DNA from: Ktedonobacter racemifer DSM 44963
GTDB taxonomy: Bacteria > Chloroflexota > Ktedonobacteria > Ktedonobacterales > Ktedonobacteraceae
NCBI RefSeq assembly: GCF_000178855.1
Contig: NZ_ADVG01000003.1
Location: 744,001 to 808,000 of the forward strand
Length of the DNA: 64,000 nucleotides
Direction: 5' to 3'
The notes below the pieces were generated by a model that saw only the letters and a list, made by a program, of their open reading frames with translations, searched no databases and had not been told where the DNA came from. Positions 8,432-15,912 of the stretch are shown here, piece after piece. Both the position numbers and the translations under genes were made by a program. Position 1 is the stretch's first letter. Each line of letters begins with the position of its first letter.

Positions 8432-9205
8432 ATGGCGAGCAACTTCACCTCATCCGAAACCGGCCTCCCCTCTTACGACGAGCCTATTCGTATTGTTCCT
8501 GTACATTCGCCCTCTCTAGAAACTGCTGCTCCTACGGCGCAACTTGTCTATAACAATGGTCCTCTGCTTACCGCTGTAGAGGTCTACACCGTCTTCTGGG
8601 GCTCCCAGTGGCAGCAGGCACCCGAGAGCGACCTCGCGCAGAAGCTAAACTCCTTCTTTGACTATATCCTGACCAGTCCACTGCTGGACCAGATGGCTGA
8701 GTATAGCACCGTCGAGCAGAAGATTGGGCGCGGGAGCCGCTCTGGCACGACAACCCTTACCACTTCAGAGCCCGGCTCTAATGTCACAGACGACCAGATC
8801 CAGCAATTCATAACCGATGCAATTGCTAACTCTACGCTACCACAACCCACGGCCAATACGCTCTACTTTGTATACCTGCCGAGCGGGACAACGGTCACGA
8901 TGAGTGGTGATAGCTCCTGCTCTTCGTTCTGCGGCTATCACAACGCCATCAACAACAAGATCTACTATGCCGTCATGCCCTACCCCGACTGCGCAGGCTG
9001 CACTAATCACCTCAGTGCGTTCGATTCGCTCACATCGACCAGTTCACATGAGCTGTGCGAGGCGATCACAGATCCCATCCCCGGACAGGGCTGGTACGAC
9101 CAGAACAATGGCGAGATTGGCGACATCTGCGCCTGGCAGACCCGCCAGGAGGGGAACTATACCATCCAGAAGGAATGGTCGAATAACTCTAACTCCTGCA
9201 TGTAA
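8432..9205 (+). CDS. EXORDIUM-like (phosphate-induced-1) protein with a HEL-EA-TDP motif
   Basis: About 257 residues. The order VYTVFWGSQW, LYFVYLPSGTTV, CSSFCGYHNAI, YYAVMPYPDC and SSHELCEAITDP matches the EXORDIUM/phosphate-induced-1 family known mainly from plants, with bacterial and fungal relatives. The HEL..EA.TDP segment looks like a zinc-peptidase helix, so a metallopeptidase role is possible but unproven. No clear signal peptide is visible. Start uncertain: ATG 8432 has AAGGAG 10 nt upstream; 8423 and 8384 are in frame. It is followed by a long hairpin terminator. Confidence 0.7.
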   Translation: MASNFTSSETGLPSYDEPIRIVPVHSPSLETAAPTAQLVYNNGPLLTAVEVYTVFWGSQWQQAPESDLAQKLNSFFDYILTSPLLDQMAEYSTVEQKIGRGSRSGTTTLTTSEPGSNVTDDQIQQFITDAIANSTLPQPTANTLYFVYLPSGTTVTMSGDSSCSSFCGYHNAINNKIYYAVMPYPDCAGCTNHLSAFDSLTSTSSHELCEAITDPIPGQGWYDQNNGEIGDICAWQTRQEGNYTIQKEWSNNSNSCM

Positions 9206-9227
9206 ATGGGCGCAAGGGTGCCGGACC

Positions 9228-9307
9228 TTCTCACTGCTACGTGGCTCACCGGGTAAGGGTGCGTGGCGGAGGTTGGCTCTGCCAACCTCCGCCACGCACC
9301 CTTACCC
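9228..9307. repeat. Composite hairpin element (27-bp perfect arms), likely terminator
   Basis: Leader TTCTCACTGCTACGTGGCTC, then arm 9251-9277, loop TCT, arm 9281-9307, 27 of 27 bp paired. It lies just after the EXORDIUM-like gene and would act as its terminator in RNA. Confidence 0.85.
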
Positions 9308-9499
9308 TATGTGAAGCACTGCAGGTGCTGAGAACATATCCTGAAAAAGGGTGTGACACTACATATCAATTCTCTTTTTGTGATTTCTAACCAGAAAGAA
9401 GCGTATTTATTATACATATATATGCAAATACTCTTATAGCATACTAACAAGCTTTAAAGCTTTCTGTTTGAATTGCCCTTTCTAAGAAAGAGATACCAC

Positions 9500-11041
9500 A
9501 TGCCACTATCCTCACCGTTAGCCGCCACGTCACAGGATAGCCATACGGCTCTGGAACATAAAAAATATAGTAACGCAAATACATCTGGCAGCATGGGTGA
9601 ACGCCTCCTACCCTATTTATTGGCATCTATCGATGCCTGTATCGTCCTGGTAGTGTTAAAGGGCATGGCGAACTTTCCACCTTTTAGAGAAGTTGACCAG
9701 GTTGTTCCAGCCTGGTGGCTCTTTCTTGTGGCCTGTGGCTTGCTCTGGCTGGCACAAACTATGCAGCGGCTGCTTGGTTTCTGGCTGGCACGGCGTTCAC
9801 AAAGCGGGGGCGTTACGTTAAAAAGACTGAGGCAGCTTTCCACGCGCTGGTACTCGGGGTCGCTTCTGGTGCTGTTCCTGGTCGTGATCTGGGTCCAGTG
9901 GTATACTCAGCAAGCATTTCTGCTTGATCCGCGCTGGCTGGCCCTCGCATTCGATGATATTACCAACAATCCCCTCTATACCGTCCAGGCGCTCTTCATT
10001 GCAATGCTTATAGGCTTTTTCGGTGTCCGGGGTCTCGCCCTGTCGAGGAAGGACATCGAGGTCCAAGACATCGTACAGGCATTCAAGAGTGGGATTGGCT
10101 TTCTCCTGGGCGTGCTGCTGGTGCGCACGATGGGGGGAGTAAACACCACAGATAGCACGCTCTGGCTGGTCATCCCGGGCTTCCTCTTTCTAGGTCTGCT
10201 AGCCCATACCCTGGTGAAGGCGGCGGAGAAGCGCCATGAGCATTATCACGCTCAAGGATTGTTGGGAAGTGTCCGAGCACAGGAGGGAAAGCTCTTGCTC
10301 AACACCCTCCTCTTTAGCCTCGTGCTACTCCTGGTGGCTCTGCTGATTACCTTTATACTCTCGCCCAACTGGCTGGCTCAGTTGACTGATCCCTTCTTCC
10401 ACTGGTTAAAGTCTTTGCCTACAAATCAGGTTCCCCCTCACGGAAACGTTGGTGGCAAGCCTAAAGTAGCGAAAAAACCTGGACCTGGGCAGGCCGATCC
10501 AGAGTGGACCATTTTGCTGCGCCTGGCGGCTGGCATCCTGGCAGTCGTACTAGTGCTCATCTTAAGCACAAGGTGGATGATAGCGCGGGCCGCGAGGAGG
10601 CGCCATACACAGCAGATCATTGTGGAGATATACGCCAGTGCCTGGTCCTGGGAGCTTTTTAAAGAGCAACTCAAAGCCTTCTTCAAGAGCCTCAGGCAAG
10701 GCATCTTCAGGGGCCTGAGCACTTTGCATCTACGTATGCGTAAGCAGCAGGACATAGCCTGGAGTGAAGAGCTTACGGGCGAGCTTTCCACGCGCACTGT
10801 GCGCGAGATCTATCGCGCATTTCTCCGCCACGCCTTCAAAGCAGGTTATGCGCGCCGTATTGACGAGACTCCGGCCGAGTTTCGCCAGCGCCTGCTTGAA
10901 TCCATGCCCGCTGGAGAAGGAGAACTAACCCGGCTAACCAATGTGTACACTATGACGCGCTACAGCGGCACCCAACCAGGCGAAGGCGAGATAGCAGCCA
11001 TGCGCCAGAGCTGGCAGGAGCTGCGCCCCAAGGTAAGGTGA
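9500..11041 (+). CDS. DUF4129-containing multi-pass membrane protein
   Basis: A 513-residue protein. It has several transmembrane helices in the first half (about residues 35-55, 70-90, 115-135, 165-185, 205-260 and 275-295), a Pro/Lys-rich linker, a further helix near residue 345, and a cytoplasmic C-terminal DUF4129 domain (VREIYRAFLRHAFKAGY ... ETPAEFRQRL). DUF4129 proteins are linked in other genomes to transglutaminase or MoxR/DUF58 loci; no such neighbour is present. The ATG at 9500 is preferred over a TTG 27 nt upstream. Its stop codon overlaps the first base of the following hairpin. Confidence 0.75.
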   Translation: MPLSSPLAATSQDSHTALEHKKYSNANTSGSMGERLLPYLLASIDACIVLVVLKGMANFPPFREVDQVVPAWWLFLVACGLLWLAQTMQRLLGFWLARRSQSGGVTLKRLRQLSTRWYSGSLLVLFLVVIWVQWYTQQAFLLDPRWLALAFDDITNNPLYTVQALFIAMLIGFFGVRGLALSRKDIEVQDIVQAFKSGIGFLLGVLLVRTMGGVNTTDSTLWLVIPGFLFLGLLAHTLVKAAEKRHEHYHAQGLLGSVRAQEGKLLLNTLLFSLVLLLVALLITFILSPNWLAQLTDPFFHWLKSLPTNQVPPHGNVGGKPKVAKKPGPGQADPEWTILLRLAAGILAVVLVLILSTRWMIARAARRRHTQQIIVEIYASAWSWELFKEQLKAFFKSLRQGIFRGLSTLHLRMRKQQDIAWSEELTGELSTRTVREIYRAFLRHAFKAGYARRIDETPAEFRQRLLESMPAGEGELTRLTNVYTMTRYSGTQPGEGEIAAMRQSWQELRPKVR

Positions 11042-11099
11042 GGATTAATTGTGTGATGCCGGGTTGCCTGTGGCAACCCGGCATCACACAATTAATCCT
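11041..11099. terminator. Long perfect hairpin between convergent genes (28-bp arms)
   Basis: Arm 11041-11068, loop TGT, arm 11072-11099, 28 of 28 bp. It starts on the last base of the DUF4129 stop codon and ends 26 bp before the stop of the convergent mutarotase gene, so it can terminate both. Confidence 0.85.
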
Positions 11100-11124
11100 A
11101 AATATCAATATAGAGGCACTCTTC

Positions 11125-11448
11125 TTAATCTGTGTGAAAGACCTCGCGCATGACGGACCACCATTCGCCCTCGGTCCGGTCGACGAGCGGTTCTTGCATG
11201 GGATCGGTGTGCTGCCACCATTCCTGCGTCTTGGGATCGGCGGCCATGCGCGCCATATCGGCAGCGAAGTCGTCTCCGATATACTCAAAATAGGCAAAGA
11301 GCAGGGTGCCGTGGCGAAAAATAGTATAGTTACGAATATTGCAGGTCTCGATTGTGGCCAGTACCTCCGGCCAGACCTCTTCATGGATGCGCTCATAGGC
11401 TTCGATCTGCCCAGGTTTTACCCCAATAATCTGTCCATAGCGTTTCAT
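11125..11448 (-). CDS. rhaM: L-rhamnose mutarotase family protein
   Basis: A 107-residue protein of the RhaM family, which interconverts alpha and beta anomers of L-rhamnose. The family pattern is plain: YERIHEEVWPEVL with the catalytic histidine, NYTIFRHGTLLFAYFEY, EWWQHTDPMQEP and the C-terminal EWWSVMREVFH. The ATG at 11448 is preceded by GAGGAGGGAG. No rhamnose isomerase, kinase or aldolase gene is near, so it may act on another sugar. It is divergent from the NAD synthetase gene, about 130 bp apart. Confidence 0.85.
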   Translation of the reverse strand: MKRYGQIIGVKPGQIEAYERIHEEVWPEVLATIETCNIRNYTIFRHGTLLFAYFEYIGDDFAADMARMAADPKTQEWWQHTDPMQEPLVDRTEGEWWSVMREVFHTD

Positions 11449-11582
11449 GTTCTGAATCTCCCTCCTCGAAGATAAGAGTACGCGAGAAAAGAGTGTTTTG
11501 TCAATGAGAAGGCGCCAGCCAGGTAACCTCAGATATGCTATACTCAAAGGTACTTCATCAGAAGAGGGAAGAAGGAAAAAAC

Positions 11583-13553
11583 GTGAAGCAAGATCTATTC
11601 TCACCGACCTCGCTGGGTTTTCTGCGTGTCGCGGTCGTGGTACCAGAATTGCGCGTGGCGGATATTCGCTATAATACACAGATTATTATTGATGCGCTAC
11701 GGGAGGCGGCGGCACGCGGGTCTCGCCTGGCCCTCTTTCCTGAGCTATGCATCACAGGCTATACCTGCGCCGATCTTTTCTATCAATCCGTGTTGCTCCA
11801 GCAGGCGAGCGAGGCCCTGCTCGCAATCGCCCAGGCAGCGGCAGAGGCACAGATAGCCGCCGTTGTGGGCCTGCCCATGCACCTGGGTGGAAAGCTCTAC
11901 AACTGCGCCGCCTTCGTCAGTGATGGCAAAGTACTGGGCATCGTCCCCAAAACCTATCTGCCAAGCACGAACGAGTATTATGAGGAGCGCTGGTTTAGCT
12001 CCGCCAAGGATTGCCCGCTAAGCGAGATCCAGCTTGGTGGGGAAAGCATTCCCTTCGGGACGGACCTGCTCTTCTCCGCCAACAATTTCTCCGGCTGTAT
12101 GTTTGGTATTGAGATCTGTGAGGATCTGTGGGCGGTCCAGCCACCCAGCGGCAGCATGGTCCTGGCGGGCGCGACCGTGATCCTGAATCCCTCGGCCAGC
12201 AATGAGATCCTGGGCAAGACCGAGTATCGACGCGCGCTGATCCAGCAGCAGGCGGCGCGCTGCCTGGCGATCTACCTCTACGCGGGGGCGGGACCGGGCG
12301 AGTCCACGACCGACGTGGTCTTCTCCGGGGGTGCCTACATTAACGAGAACGGACGCATGCTGGCCGAGACGGAGCGCTTCCTCTTCTCCACCCAGATGGC
12401 CGTGGCGGACGTCGATGTGCAGAGCATGAACCACGAGCGTCTGCGCAATAGCAGCTTCTCCTCGGCCCTACCCGATAGGACTTATCGCACGCTAGCATTC
12501 AACCTGCCCGAGAGAGCTGGAGCAAGCGAGCAAACTGAGCTTCTGCGCAATGATCTCACGCCAACGCCTTTTGTCCCCGCCGATCCCTCACAGCGGGCCA
12601 AACACTGTCAGGAGATCTTCCACCTCCAGTCGATGGGTCTTGCCAAGCGACTCAAGCATACAGGCATCAAAAATATTACGATTGCCCTCTCTGGTGGCCT
12701 GGACTCGACGCTAGCCCTGCTGGTCGTCCAACAGGCCTTCGAGATACTAGAGCTTCCACGCGAGGGTATCGTGGCGATCACCATGCCCGGCTTTGGTACG
12801 ACGAACCGCACACGCTCCAACGCGGAGCGGCTGGCGGAATCTCTGGGCATCTCCCTGCGCCAGATCCCCATTCGCGACGCGGTTCTCCAGCACTTCAAAG
12901 ATATCGGACACGATCCCAACCTGCACAATGTAACTTATGAGAACGCCCAGGCTCGCGAGCGCACACAGATCTTGATGGATATCGGCAATCAGGTTGGCGG
13001 CCTGGCGGTGGGTACTGGCGACCTCTCCGAGTTGGCCCTGGGCTGGTGCACCTACAACGCCGACCACATGTCGATGTATCACGTCAACGCGGGCGTGCCT
13101 AAGACGCTTGTGCGCTACCTGATCGAGTGGTGCGCCGAGAGCGTCTACAGCGGCGTCACCTCCGAGGTGCTGCACGACATCAACGCCACGCCCATCAGTC
13201 CCGAGCTGCTGCCCCTGGGCGAGAACGACGCGCTTGTACAGGAGACGGAGGCCACCATCGGCCCCTACCTGCTACACGACTTCTTCCTCTTCCAGGTGGT
13301 GCGCCACGGCTTCACGCCGCGCAAGGTCTACTGGCTGGCCTGCCAGGTCTTCGCCAAGCACCACCAGCCCGCCGAAGTCCTGGAGTGGCTGAAGATGTTC
13401 TACCAGCGCTTCTTCGCCGCCCAGTTCAAGCGCTCGGCCATGCCCGATGGCCCCAAGGTGGGCTCAGTGGCCCTCTCGCCCCGTGGCGACTGGCGCATGC
13501 CCAGCGACGCCAGCAGCGCCCTCTGGCGCCAGGAATTAGAGGAGCTGGAATAA
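11583..13553 (+). CDS. nadE: Glutamine-dependent NAD+ synthetase
   Basis: A 656-residue enzyme that makes NAD+ from nicotinate adenine dinucleotide, ATP and glutamine. The N-terminal nitrilase-type glutaminase domain has its Glu-Lys-Cys triad at E54 (FPELCITGY), K123 (IVPKTYLP) and C179 (GIEICEDLW). The C-terminal synthetase domain has the PP-loop SGGLDST near residue 370 and QVGGLAVGTGDLSELALGW further on. I prefer GTG 11583, which has GAAGGA in front, over the in-frame ATG at 11535. A cytoplasmic housekeeping enzyme, full length for the two-domain type. Confidence 0.95.
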   Translation: MKQDLFSPTSLGFLRVAVVVPELRVADIRYNTQIIIDALREAAARGSRLALFPELCITGYTCADLFYQSVLLQQASEALLAIAQAAAEAQIAAVVGLPMHLGGKLYNCAAFVSDGKVLGIVPKTYLPSTNEYYEERWFSSAKDCPLSEIQLGGESIPFGTDLLFSANNFSGCMFGIEICEDLWAVQPPSGSMVLAGATVILNPSASNEILGKTEYRRALIQQQAARCLAIYLYAGAGPGESTTDVVFSGGAYINENGRMLAETERFLFSTQMAVADVDVQSMNHERLRNSSFSSALPDRTYRTLAFNLPERAGASEQTELLRNDLTPTPFVPADPSQRAKHCQEIFHLQSMGLAKRLKHTGIKNITIALSGGLDSTLALLVVQQAFEILELPREGIVAITMPGFGTTNRTRSNAERLAESLGISLRQIPIRDAVLQHFKDIGHDPNLHNVTYENAQARERTQILMDIGNQVGGLAVGTGDLSELALGWCTYNADHMSMYHVNAGVPKTLVRYLIEWCAESVYSGVTSEVLHDINATPISPELLPLGENDALVQETEATIGPYLLHDFFLFQVVRHGFTPRKVYWLACQVFAKHHQPAEVLEWLKMFYQRFFAAQFKRSAMPDGPKVGSVALSPRGDWRMPSDASSALWRQELEELE

Positions 13554-13605
13554 TTATGTGCTGGGGAGCTGGCGCAGCCAGCTCCCCAGCACATAATTAT
13601 TCCAG
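13545..13605. terminator. Long perfect hairpin over the nadE stop codon (29-bp arms)
   Basis: Arm 13545-13573, loop GCA, arm 13577-13605, 29 of 29 bp. The left arm includes the last two codons and the stop of nadE. A second smaller hairpin (TATAATAAAG, 13607-13616 with 13628-13637) follows. Confidence 0.85.
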
Positions 13606-13678
13606 GGTATAATAAAGGCTGGAAAGGCTTTATTATATAGAGGTATAAAAATTGTAGTTTGCGCAAGGATGTGGGTAG

Positions 13679-14062
13679 ATGGCACACTCGCCTCAGCCGG
13701 ACGCGCAGGGTGCGCAGGAACCATTCGACTTTAACCAGATCTTTATTGGGCGCGAGCAGCAGATGGCCGAATTTGGCCGCTTGCTGCGCGAATGGAAGTA
13801 TACGCTGGCCCAGGAGGAGCTCGACGCACCCGGCGCGCCTGAACTGCCCTCGCCTCGCAACAAGCTACCAGGGCTGGTCGTGATGCTCTATGGGCGTGGT
13901 GGCTTTGGCAAAAGCACGCTGCTCAACCGCTACTATGGCATCGCATCGCAGGCGAACGAGCAGGGCATGGGTGGACGCCTCACGCTCTGTGGTCCTGTGG
14001 ATTGGGAGTTCGCGGTTGAGGGGCGGCGCGCGATTTATAATCCTTCTCAGGGACAGGCCCTA
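13679..14062 (+). pseudogene. STAND/TPR ATPase gene, 5' fragment before the insertions
   Basis: The first ~128 codons of a large ATPase gene. FIGREQQMAEF is a typical start of an AAA/STAND module and GRGGFGKST (about residues 79-87) is the Walker A loop. The frame is cut at the TA target of an IS630 element. Removing that element and the intron at 15262-15912 rejoins the frame as GQALDPLA-YYKDLCAQ with the 3' fragment at 15913-18531. Without precise loss of both, only a truncated ATPase piece can be made. Confidence 0.85.
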
Positions 14063-15247
14063 GTGCAATCGTCCAAAAGAAAGTAGGAAAGTAGCCGATA
14101 TGAGAAGGTATGCAACCCATTTTCATTCGACCACTCACCGAATCCGAGCGAGCCCATATCGAGGCTCACTTACGCTCCGGCTCAGCCTTTGTGCTACGCC
14201 GTTGCCAGATCCTTCTGGCTTCAGCCCGTGGAGAGCGAGCCATCGCCATTGCGCGGCAGCTGGGCTGCGACGACCAGACAGTGCGCAATGTGATCAAAGA
14301 CTTCAACGAGCAGGGGCTCGACGTGCTCAAGAAGGAGTCCTGTCGCCCTCATCGGCTACGCACCAGCATTGCCGACGAGAATCTGCCAGCCTTGCGCGAT
14401 CTGCTCCATCGCAGCCCGCGCGATTTTGGTATCGAGCGCAATCTCTGGTCTCTCCCACTGGTGGCGCAAATCTGCTTGTCACAAGGACTCGTAGCTGCCC
14501 CGACCACTGCTGCCAGTGTCCGCCGCGCGCTCAAGCGCTTGGGCGTCAGTTGGAAACGAGCCAAGCACTGGATTACCAGCCCCGATCCGCAGTATGCACG
14601 AAAAAAAAGGCTCGTGACCGCTTGATCGCGTACGCTCAACCCCGCTCTGATTGGGCCATTGGCTTCCTCGACGAGGTCTGGTGGAGCCGATTTGCTCTTC
14701 CACGCCTTCACACCTGGCAAGATCCAGAGTACCCAGTCCGTTTGGTTGAGCAATCCTGGCAAAAGAATGACCCTGACCCAAAAGCATTGGCGTGCTATGG
14801 TGTCCTCTGGCAAAACGGAACCACGGAGGAACCCGTGCGAGAGCAGATGTGGCTTCGTTTTGTCACAGGACGCCCGGTGAGTGAGATCACCATCCAGTTT
14901 CTGGACTGGTGTTGTCAGCAATTGGCCGCACAAGGCAAACGTCAGTGGCTCCTCATCTGGGACAACGCCTCCTGGCATGTGAGTAAGATGGTGCGCACCT
15001 GGATCAGAAAACACAACCTCGCTGTCAAACAAACGGACGAAGGGGTACGGATTTTGCCTTTCCAACTGCCCACCAAAAGTCCCTGGCTCAATCCAATTGA
15101 GCCCAAGTGGGTGCATGGCAAACGCAATGTGGCCGAAACCAATGGGCTGCTTTCGGCTCACCACCTCGCTGAGCGAGTCTGTGCCTATTATGGGTGTGCA
15201 TATGAGCCACATTTATCTCTTCCCGAAAAGGTTTCGTAATCTTGCAC
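14063..15247 (+). mobile_element. IS630-family insertion sequence
   Basis: An 1185-bp element flanked by TA on both sides (14061-14062 and 15248-15249), the target duplication typical of IS630/mariner. Ends start GTGCAA on both strands, with little further terminal similarity. It carries one transposase in two overlapping frames and lies 12 bp from the end of a group II intron in the same broken host gene. Confidence 0.85.
14110..15239 (+). CDS. IS630-family transposase, two frames joined at an A8 slippery run
   Basis: DDE transposase. Frame A (14110-14625, 171 codons) carries the helix-turn-helix part (GERAIAIARQLGCDDQTVRNVIKDF). Frame B, open to 15239, has the catalytic core: LDEVWW with the first Asp, IWDNASWH with the second Asp, and SPWLNPIEPKW with the Glu. 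The frames differ by -1 and meet at eight A residues (14601-14608), a classic site for programmed -1 frameshifting, so the enzyme is probably made as a fusion of about 375 residues. A plain disabling mutation is the alternative. Confidence 0.85.
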
Positions 15248-15261
15248 TAGACCCACTGGCG

Positions 15262-15912
15262 GTAGGGTAAGAGGCCAAGTCCCGATTGCTCGGGAGCATC
15301 AACCCCTCCCCTCCGAACTCCACGTGCACCCTTTCGATGCATGAAGCTCTCCAGAGGCCAGTGTCTTTTCAACACCACTCCCACAGTGGTCTTCTGACAC
15401 ATCCGTGTCAACCACCATTTTTGAGTGTGGCCTCCTGCAACCCTTTGCTGGGTACATACCCAACTCGTATGGTCGCTCCGTCACCATGCCCCTTACGGGG
15501 TTTAGGCGATCCCTTAGTTCCATCAAATGTCTCAGTCTGTACGTAGGTGCCCATTTCGTCATTTCCCTCTCCGTGAGGGCTGGCTCCAACGAGAGCTTGT
15601 AGGGAAAGTAGTACCGTTCCCCTACACGTTGGACACAGGCGATAGTCCCTTCTCCTGTGGGCTGCTCCATTTCCGCCGTGACTTGAATTCAGCCAATCAA
15701 GACTTCACCCTATACAGCTTCACTGATGAGCCTCTGGCTCCTGGGACTGGAGCTTCACTCACCTTTGACACGACATGCTATTTTCCCCCCACGCCTTTCG
15801 GGTGAAGGTGTCCCCGCTCTCTATGAGAACGGGTAAGTCGCTGTGTTACTCACCTTGCTCTAGTGAGCTTACCCCGACGGGTAAGGGAGACATTTGTGGC
15901 ACAAAGGCGCAC
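15262..15912 (-). ncRNA. ORF-less group II intron, antisense to the host gene
   Basis: A 651-nt group II intron ribozyme on the minus strand. Its 5' end is GTGCGCC (15912-15906) and its 3' end ...CCCTAC (to 15262). Domain V is at 15315-15349: GAGCTTC ... GAAAG ... GTGGAGTTC, a 35-nt hairpin with the AGC triad. EBS1 TACTAC (complement of 15608-15613) pairs fully with IBS1 GTAGTA of the 5' exon (complement of 15913-15918). No reverse transcriptase gene fits inside, so it needs help in trans. As it runs opposite to the STAND gene it cannot be spliced from that mRNA. Assignment by eye; no covariance model was run. Confidence 0.85.

Noticed and set aside
14349..15212. Minus-strand frame of 287 codons
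   Set aside because: Shadow of the IS630 transposase.
15299..15670. Minus-strand frame of 123 codons inside the intron
   Set aside because: Lies in the ribozyme domains, including domain V, and has no reverse-transcriptase motif.
15775..15912. Apparent start of the large ATPase frame
   Set aside because: These codons are intron sequence read backwards; the host protein resumes at 15913.
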